Origin: Clostridiales bacterium
GTDB lineage: Bacteria > Bacillota > Clostridia > Peptostreptococcales > Anaerovoracaceae
Direction of reading: 5' to 3'
DNA length: 46,055 bases
Assembly (NCBI GenBank): GCA_012523915.1
Contig: JAAYSU010000048.1
Location: forward strand, 1 to 46,055
Part shown: in pieces, positions 38,826 to 46,055 of the stretch
Numbering within the stretch: the stretch's first letter is position 1
Layout: each line of letters opens with the position of its first letter
The notes under the pieces: generated by a model
What the model was told of the DNA's origin: nothing
The model's database searches: none
Seen by the model: the letters and a program-made list of their open reading frames with translations, nothing else
Translations under genes and position numbers: made by a program

Positions 38826-40010
38826 TTACTTATCCTGTAGTACTGAAACTCCCGGAAGTGTTTTTCCTTCTAAAAACTCTAAGGATGCCCCTCCTCCAGT
38901 AGATATATGTGTCATCTTTTCTGAAAGTCCAAACTGGCGTACAGCAGCTGCTGAATCACCACCACCAATAATGGTAACCCCATCACTTTCTGCTAAAGCT
39001 TCAGCTATAGACCTAGTACCATTTGAGAATTTAGGCATCTCGAACACGCCAACAGGACCATTCCAGATTATTGTCCTGGCTTTTATTATCTCATTTTTAA
39101 ATATTTCTCTAGTCTTATCTCCAATATCTAAACCCATCCAGTCATTGGGGAAATCTTTAATATCAAATACCGAAGTCTCTGCATCGTTGCTGAATTCTTT
39201 TGCAGCTAAAATATCAACTGGGAGTAATAGTGTCACACCCTTTTCTCTTGCTTGATCCAGTAAATGCTTTGCCAGTTCGATCTTTTCTTCATCAAGAATC
39301 GAAAGTCCAACTTCATAGCCTTGTGCTTTCAAAAAGGTATAACTCATACCTCCTCCGATAATAAGGCTGTCGACCTTCTCCAGCAGATTTTCAATTACAG
39401 GTATTTTATCTCCTACTTTTGCACCTCCCATAATAGCTAGAAGTGGCCTTTCGGGATTTTCAACTGCATTACCTAAAAATTCTATTTCTTTTTCAATAAG
39501 GAAACCTGATACAGCTGGAATAAATTCAGCTATTCCAGTTGTGGAAGAATGGGCTCTATGTGCAGTTCCAAATGCATCATTAACATAAACATCTGCTAGA
39601 TTAGCAAGTTCTTTTGAAAAATTAGGATCATTCTCAGTTTCTTCTTTTCTAAATCTTACATTTTCTAATAGCATAATTTGACCAGGTTTAAGGTTTGCAG
39701 AAATCTCCCTAACCTCTTCATTGACCACTTCATCTACACTATTGAAAATGATCTCCTGTTTTAAAAGACTGGACAGTCTATCTGCGACAGGCCTAAGACT
39801 AAACTTAGGATTAGCTTTCCCTTTCGGCCTTCCAAGATGAGAGATAAGAATAACAGCTGCATTTTGTTCAATTAAATAATTGATCGTCGGTAAAGCGCTT
39901 GTAATCCTTATATCGTCAGTAATCTCACCTTCTTCATTCAAAGGGACATTGAAATCGCACCTAACGATTACACGCTTTCCGGAAACATTTATATCCCTTA
40001 TAGTCTTTTT
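38826..40010 (-). CDS. pgk: Phosphoglycerate kinase
   Basis: [54 protein letters not shown]. True start 10 nt after gap; ORF track over-extends to 40100. Confidence 0.97.
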   Translation of the reverse strand, partial: KKTIRDINVSGKRVIVRCDFNVPLNEEGEITDDIRITSALPTINYLIEQNAAVILISHLGRPKGKANPKFSLRPVADRLSSLLKQEIIFNSVDEVVNEEVREISANLKPGQIMLLENVRFRKEETENDPNFSKELANLADVYVNDAFGTAHRAHSSTTGIAEFIPAVSGFLIEKEIEFLGNAVENPERPLLAIMGGAKVGDKIPVIENLLEKVDSLIIGGGMSYTFLKAQGYEVGLSILDEEKIELAKHLLDQAREKGVTLLLPVDILAAKEFSNDAETSVFDIKDFPNDWMGLDIGDKTREIFKNEIIKARTIIWNGPVGVFEMPKFSNGTRSIAEALAESDGVTIIGGGDSAAAVRQFGLSEKMTHISTGGGASLEFLEGKTLPGVSVLQDK

Positions 40011-40029
40011 CATAATGACTAGCCTTCCT

Positions 40030-41058
<1,029 letters not shown>

Positions 41059-41073
41059 TTAATATATATTTTA

Positions 41074-42498
41074 CTAATATCTCTTTCTTTTGGATGATGA
41101 GGGAAGATTCATTTCATCTCTATATTTTGCAATAGTACGTCTCGATATATCAATGCCCATTTCTCCTAATTTCTCTGCAAGTGCCTGATCAGATAGTGGA
41201 GCTTTGGGATCTTCGTTTTTTACCATTTCCCATATATGGGTTTTTATACTTTCTGAAGCAATCCCCGAGCCGCTGCTACCCGTTACCCCGCTCGTAAAAA
41301 AGTATTTGATTTCAAACAATCCCCTGGGAGTCTGCATATACTTTCCGTTAATAGATCTGCTAACCGTAGATTCATGAATTCCTACTTCGTCGGCTATCTG
41401 TTTTAATGTAAGTGTTTTTAAATGTTTAGGACCTTTTTCAAAAAAGTCCAATTGATAGCGAACTACTGCTTCTACTACATTATATATAGTCTGTCTTCTC
41501 TGTTCTATACTTTTAATCAGCCAAAGTGCCGAATTAAGTTTACTAGTTAGAAATTTAGAAGTTGATGATTCTTTATCAGCCTCTTTCAACATCTTCCTAT
41601 AATATCGGCTGATATTAAGACGGGGCGCAGAGCTGTCATTTACCATAATAATGTACTCCCCATCAATCTTTTCAACCGTAACATCAGGAACAATATACCT
41701 ATTATCAATGGATGAACCAAACTGTCTTCCAGGCTTAGGTTCATATTTTCTGATAATGTCGCTTATTTCCTGTACTTCTTTAACCGTTATACCAACCGCT
41801 TTCGCAATATTCGAAAGTCTATTTTGAGCAATATCTTCAAGGTGATTGTCAATAATTTGTCGTATTTCCGGTCTATCATCACCATTATTGACCATTTGTA
41901 TCAATAAACATTCCTTGAGGTTTCTAGCTCCTACACCAACCGGTTCAAAACCTTGGAGAATTTCTAAAGCCTCTAACACTTTATCAGTTCCTATGCCGAA
42001 TACCTCTGCCACTTCTTCCACCGAAGAGGTAAGATAGCCATTTTCATCTAAGGCTTCAATCAGATATTTTACTACCTCTTTACAGGCTGGCTTTATCTCA
42101 ACATATCGTAGCTGATTAAAAAGATGATCAGTAAGAGTTATTTCCGAGGAAACAAATTGCTCATATGTAAAATCTTCTTTGTCAGCTTCAAATGAAGACT
42201 GATAGTGTTGTTTATAGCTTATATCATCTAATTCTGTTTCTTTAAAATACTCAGCCCAGTCGCGCTCGAGCTCTTCTATCTTTGCTGATGATTCCTTAAG
42301 AATATCTTCTTCCCTATAGCTTTCGTCAGTTTCTATCTTTTCTTCCTTTTCCAATATTGGATTAGCTAGTAACTGTTCTTGCACAAAGCTATCTAACTCT
42401 TGAGTATTAAACTGCAAGATCTGAATAGCTTGTATTAATTCTGGAGTCATCACCAGCTTCTGAGTTTGTTCAATTGTAAGTTCATAACCCAGTTTCAT
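41074..42498 (-). CDS. rpoN: RNA polymerase sigma-54 factor
   Basis: N-terminal LTIEQTQKLVMTPELIQAIQILQ; ADEVGIHESTVSRSINGKYMQTPRGLFEIKYFF; ISRRTIAKYRDEMNLPSS RpoN box. Confidence 0.97.
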   Translation of the reverse strand: MKLGYELTIEQTQKLVMTPELIQAIQILQFNTQELDSFVQEQLLANPILEKEEKIETDESYREEDILKESSAKIEELERDWAEYFKETELDDISYKQHYQSSFEADKEDFTYEQFVSSEITLTDHLFNQLRYVEIKPACKEVVKYLIEALDENGYLTSSVEEVAEVFGIGTDKVLEALEILQGFEPVGVGARNLKECLLIQMVNNGDDRPEIRQIIDNHLEDIAQNRLSNIAKAVGITVKEVQEISDIIRKYEPKPGRQFGSSIDNRYIVPDVTVEKIDGEYIIMVNDSSAPRLNISRYYRKMLKEADKESSTSKFLTSKLNSALWLIKSIEQRRQTIYNVVEAVVRYQLDFFEKGPKHLKTLTLKQIADEVGIHESTVSRSINGKYMQTPRGLFEIKYFFTSGVTGSSGSGIASESIKTHIWEMVKNEDPKAPLSDQALAEKLGEMGIDISRRTIAKYRDEMNLPSSSKRKRY

Positions 42499-42592
42499 AG
42501 CAACACCATCATTCTAATAATAATATAATAACTGTCTGCAATAGTTAATTATATCACTAATACCTCAATTTCGCTAATATAAAATAATTGTA

Positions 42593-43075
42593 TCAAAACA
42601 TCTGAGGAAAATTAAACTGCCTTAAGGACTCATATAAAATTACTGCTACACTATTTGAAAGATTGAGCGATCTCAGTTCTGCATTCTTCCCCATCGGAAT
42701 CCTTATGGCTCTATCTAGGTTTTCGTTTATAAAATCCTTAGGGAGTCCCGCAGTCTCCCTCCCAAATAGAAACATTGCATCTTTTTCATATTTTACATCT
42801 GTATATATTTTAGTCCCTTTAGTCGTTATTAAATATAAAGGGCGATCTTTGTATTTTTCTAGAAACTCTTGTAAGTTTTCATGTATTTCCAAATCAATAA
42901 ATCGCCAGTAATCTAAACCTGCCCGTTTTAAATGAGCATCGTCAATCGAAAAACCTAGAGGTTTTACTAGGTGTAGTTTTGTGCCCGTAGCAACGCATGT
43001 CCTGGCAATATTGCCCGTATTAGGCGGAATTTCAGGTTCTACTAGTACAATGCTTAAGTTTAATTCCTTATCCAT
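42593..43075 (-). CDS. trmL: tRNA (cytidine34-2'-O)-methyltransferase TrmL-like (SPOUT)
   Basis: LVEPEIPPNTGNIARTCVATGTKLHLVKPLGF, FGRETAGLP, RIPMGKNAELRSLNLSNSVAVILYE. Confidence 0.95.
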   Translation of the reverse strand: MDKELNLSIVLVEPEIPPNTGNIARTCVATGTKLHLVKPLGFSIDDAHLKRAGLDYWRFIDLEIHENLQEFLEKYKDRPLYLITTKGTKIYTDVKYEKDAMFLFGRETAGLPKDFINENLDRAIRIPMGKNAELRSLNLSNSVAVILYESLRQFNFPQMF

Positions 43076-43122
43076 ATTAACCTCATATACAATTTTTTCC
43101 CTATTTGATGAGATATATTTTG

Positions 43123-43154
43123 ATATTTATATTATAATACGTTAATATAAATAT
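43123..43154. repeat. 12-bp perfect inverted repeat in the trmL-hom divergent promoter region
   Basis: ATATTTATATTA (43123-43134) / TAATATAAATAT (43143-43154), 8-nt spacer; overlaps candidate hom promoter TTGATA (43120-43125)-17-TAATAT (43143-43148). Confidence 0.5.
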
Positions 43155-43188
43155 AGTCTAGCGTAATAATAATCACGGAGGTTAAACT

Positions 43189-44205
43189 ATGGTTAATAAA
43201 ACTATTAATATCGGTCTAATGGGACTAGGAAATGTCGGGATTGGTACCTATAAAACTTTGGAAATGAATTTTGATTCTATATTAGCTAATACTGGTATCA
43301 ATTTTAAAATAACAAAAATCCTAGTAAACGATTTAGATAAAAAAAGGGACATTGATGTTTCAAAGGATCTTTTAACTCAGAATCCGGACGATCTTCTTTT
43401 AGATCCTAATATAGATATTATTGCAGAGTTACTGGGCGGAATCCAACCTGCGACTGATTATATGCTCAGAGCAATGCAAAATGGAAAACATGTCGTTACG
43501 GCAAATAAGGCCGCTGTAGCAGCAAATTTTGAAGCCCTAAGGAATGCCGCAAAAGAAAACAAAGTTATGTTTAGATACGAAGCCAGTGTCGCTGGAGGAA
43601 TACCTATACTAAATGCTCTGACAACAGCGCTTCAAGCAAATCAATTCAATGAAGTTCTTGGAATTTTAAATGGGACAACCAACTATATCTTGACACAGAT
43701 GACAGACTTCGGCCTTGAGTACGCTGATGTGCTCAAAGTTGCTCAGGAAAAAGGTTTTGCCGAAGCTGATCCTACTGATGATGTTGAAGGGTTCGATGCT
43801 GCAAACAAACTTTCAATCCTTATTTCCCTCGTATTTGGTGAAAGGGTTAAACCTGATGAAATACCAACAGAAGGTATTACAAAAGTAACTAAAGAAGATA
43901 TAGAAAGGGCTAGCCAGACTGGCCATAAAGTTAAACTTATAGCTTCTGCGAAGCTTGAAAATGGCAAATTGAATTATAGTGTCAAACCTACCCTACTCCC
44001 CCTAACACATCCACTCGCCGGCGTAAGCAATGAGTTCAATGCTGTTTTTGTCAAGGGAAACGCAGTGGACGAGCTTATGTTCTACGGTAAGGGCGCAGGT
44101 CCACTACCCACAGGAAGTGCAGTCATGGGCGATATTATAGATGTAGGAAAAGCTATAGCTAAAGATGCTTCATATGATATTATAGTAGCAGGAGGATCCA
44201 AATAG
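43189..44205 (+). CDS. hom: Homoserine dehydrogenase, short form without C-terminal ACT domain
   Basis: [67 protein letters not shown]; ends at 338 aa. Confidence 0.93.
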   Translation: MVNKTINIGLMGLGNVGIGTYKTLEMNFDSILANTGINFKITKILVNDLDKKRDIDVSKDLLTQNPDDLLLDPNIDIIAELLGGIQPATDYMLRAMQNGKHVVTANKAAVAANFEALRNAAKENKVMFRYEASVAGGIPILNALTTALQANQFNEVLGILNGTTNYILTQMTDFGLEYADVLKVAQEKGFAEADPTDDVEGFDAANKLSILISLVFGERVKPDEIPTEGITKVTKEDIERASQTGHKVKLIASAKLENGKLNYSVKPTLLPLTHPLAGVSNEFNAVFVKGNAVDELMFYGKGAGPLPTGSAVMGDIIDVGKAIAKDASYDIIVAGGSK

Positions 44206-44702
44206 TGAGTCTTTATACGCAATGGAAAGATCTAATCGATAACCAAAATGAAAAAACCTTTCACAAATTTTGGGAAGATTACAGTTTAACAGAAAAGAAT
44301 ATATATTCTAGTATCTTAGAAAATAAAAAGACTAGCCTCTCAGGTACTATTAAAGATTTATATACACAATATGAGGCTGACCCTGTGTTGTTTATGGGAT
44401 TTCTCGACGGTATAAACTCCAGCTTAGAAAAAGAATTGCAGCTGGAAGATCTTAGTGAAGAATCAGATATAGAGTTGGAAATTGATTTTGAAAAGCTATA
44501 CTTTAATATGCTGAAGGCGGAAGCTAACTACCTGTATACATTAGAGCAATGGGATGGCATATTAGATGAAGTAAAACGAGATGAAATTAAAAAAGAGTAT
44601 AAGCGATCTAAAACTGTAATTAAAGAGAAGTCTCCAGGTAGAAATGATCCCTGCCCCTGTGGCAGTGGGAAAAAATACAAGAAGTGCTGTGGCGCTAATT
44701 GA
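44205..44702 (+). CDS. SEC-C motif (SecA-type zinc-binding tail) protein
   Basis: C-terminal [24 protein letters not shown] start overlaps the hom stop by 1 nt (TAGTG), AGGAGG upstream. Confidence 0.88.
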   Translation: MSLYTQWKDLIDNQNEKTFHKFWEDYSLTEKNIYSSILENKKTSLSGTIKDLYTQYEADPVLFMGFLDGINSSLEKELQLEDLSEESDIELEIDFEKLYFNMLKAEANYLYTLEQWDGILDEVKRDEIKKEYKRSKTVIKEKSPGRNDPCPCGSGKKYKKCCGAN

Positions 44703-44729
44703 TAATGATAATAACAACAAACATACACT

Positions 44730-44751
44730 AGGGTTGCTAAATAGCAACCCT
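44730..44751 (+). terminator. Hairpin / weak terminator after SEC-C gene
   Basis: AGGGTTGCT-AAAT-AGCAACCCT 9-bp stem; weak T-tract. Confidence 0.6.
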
Positions 44752-44794
44752 ACTTTCAAGTATAGATTAATAATAAATGTTGGAGAAGCTAAAG

Positions 44795-45718
44795 ATGAGT
44801 AAAGAAATAAAAACAGTTGCAATAGTCGGTTTAGGTGCTTTGGGTATTCTATTTGGACATCATTTGTCAAAAAAGATGCCCTTTGATGATTTAAGAATTA
44901 TTGCTAATCAAAATAGAATAGATAGATATAAAAAGAATAAGATTTACAGTAATGGAGAAGTTTGCAACTTCAATTATGTGACACCGGATAAAGATTTAGG
45001 CCCTGCTGATCTCGTTCTTTTTGCAGTCAAATTTAACGATCTTGATAGTGCAATACAGGATGTAAGAAACAATATAGGAGAAGATACAATCATCCTTTCA
45101 TGTCTAAACGGAATTGTAAGCGAAGAAATAATAAGTAAAGCTTATGGGTGGGACAAAATATTGTACTGTATTGCCCAGGGTATGGATGGAATCAGAAAAG
45201 GGAATGTACTTGAGTATACTAATATGGGCATGCTTTGCTTTGGAAGCCGGGAACCTGGCCTTATAACCGATAAGGTAAAAGCTGTAGAAGACTTCTTCAA
45301 TAAAACTGATTTCCCTTATGAAGTAGCTACTGACATGCAGCACAGACTTTGGGGCAAATTCATGCTAAATGTCGGGGTTAACCAAACTGTAGCAATATAT
45401 AAAGGTAATTACGGTACGATTCAAAAGCATGGAGAAGCAAGAGATACAATGGTTTCCGCCATGAGGGAAGTTATTACATTAGCCAATAAAGAAGGAATTA
45501 ATTTAACAGAAAAAGACTTGGAATATTGGTTAGATGTCCTTTCTAGGCTAGATCCAAATGGCAAACCTTCGATGGCACAGGATATTGATAACAAGCGCTT
45601 CAGTGAAGTTGATTTATTTGCTGGCACAGTAATCGAAATGGGAAAAAAACATCGAATAGCTACACCAGTAAACCAAATGCTATATGATCGAATAAAATAT
45701 ATTGAAAGTAGTTTCTGA
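44795..45718 (+). CDS. 2-dehydropantoate 2-reductase-like (PanE/ApbA family)
   Basis: VAIVGLGALGILFGHHLSKK; LWGKFMLNVGVNQTVAIYKGNYG; PSMAQDIDNKRFSEVDLFAGTVIEMG. Confidence 0.88.
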   Translation: MSKEIKTVAIVGLGALGILFGHHLSKKMPFDDLRIIANQNRIDRYKKNKIYSNGEVCNFNYVTPDKDLGPADLVLFAVKFNDLDSAIQDVRNNIGEDTIILSCLNGIVSEEIISKAYGWDKILYCIAQGMDGIRKGNVLEYTNMGMLCFGSREPGLITDKVKAVEDFFNKTDFPYEVATDMQHRLWGKFMLNVGVNQTVAIYKGNYGTIQKHGEARDTMVSAMREVITLANKEGINLTEKDLEYWLDVLSRLDPNGKPSMAQDIDNKRFSEVDLFAGTVIEMGKKHRIATPVNQMLYDRIKYIESSF

Positions 45719-45739
45719 TATTAGCTTGGAGAGATTATT

Positions 45740-46055
45740 ATGAGAAGAGAAAGTCTACAAGGAAAAAATGATTACAAGATTCCATGTATAAGCTATCTTA
45801 ATAAAAACAACGAAAAGGTTGTAATTATCAGTCATGGTTTAGGTAGCAGTAAAGAAAGCCCAACTGCAAAGGCTGTATCATCTGCACTTATTGACCTTGG
45901 TATAGGAACAATAGCTTTTGATTTTCCTGCACATGGAGATAGTCCTGTTGATGGAGAATACTTTAGCATTAAAAACTGCCTTGATGATCTGGCTATAGTA
46001 GAGTCCTATGTAAATGAGCAACTTCCTGATGCTCAAATATCATATTTTTCTTCAA
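45740..46055 (+). CDS. Alpha/beta hydrolase, 3' truncated by window edge
   Basis: VVIISHGLGSSKESPTAKAVSSALIDLGIGTIAFDFPAHGDSPVDGEYFSIKNCLDDL; open to the window end. Confidence 0.85.
   Translation, partial: MRRESLQGKNDYKIPCISYLNKNNEKVVIISHGLGSSKESPTAKAVSSALIDLGIGTIAFDFPAHGDSPVDGEYFSIKNCLDDLAIVESYVNEQLPDAQISYFSS

Overview
AT-rich Firmicutes (Clostridia-type) chromosomal window. It is dominated by conserved housekeeping genes, mostly on the minus strand. Reading left to right on the + strand: an nfeD/SPFH pair; ispG-rseP-dxr-cdsA-uppS-(small ORF)-frr-pyrH-tsf-rpsB; a stand-alone LytTR regulator; tcdA-rpoZ-gmk-yicC; rqcH (+); rluD-lspA-divIVA-yggT-sepF-yggS-hlyD-like; a trimeric [FeFe]-hydrogenase operon; trmD-rimM-khpA-rpsP-ffh-ylxM; a trkA-trkH-trkH potassium uptake operon (+); rnr; a CBS-domain gene; membrane pyrophosphatase; secG-eno-tpiA-pgk-gap-rpoN; trmL; and hom / SEC-C / panE-like / hydrolase (+). 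I found no tRNA, rRNA, CRISPR array, prophage, transposon or defence system, and no clearly novel multi-gene system. The most interesting signals are: (1) a promoter-anchored structured rpsB leader with H-type pseudoknot potential; (2) Rex-like operators on the hydrogenase promoter; (3) two tandem, complementarily diverged TrkH paralogs; (4) a nested terminator/SD-sequestering structure ahead of the LytTR gene; (5) a 47-aa CxxC/CxxC micro-protein missed by the ORF track. Start codons were adjusted from the ORF track where a Shine-Dalgarno sequence or family alignment favoured an internal start. All family names come from reading motifs, not from database searches.
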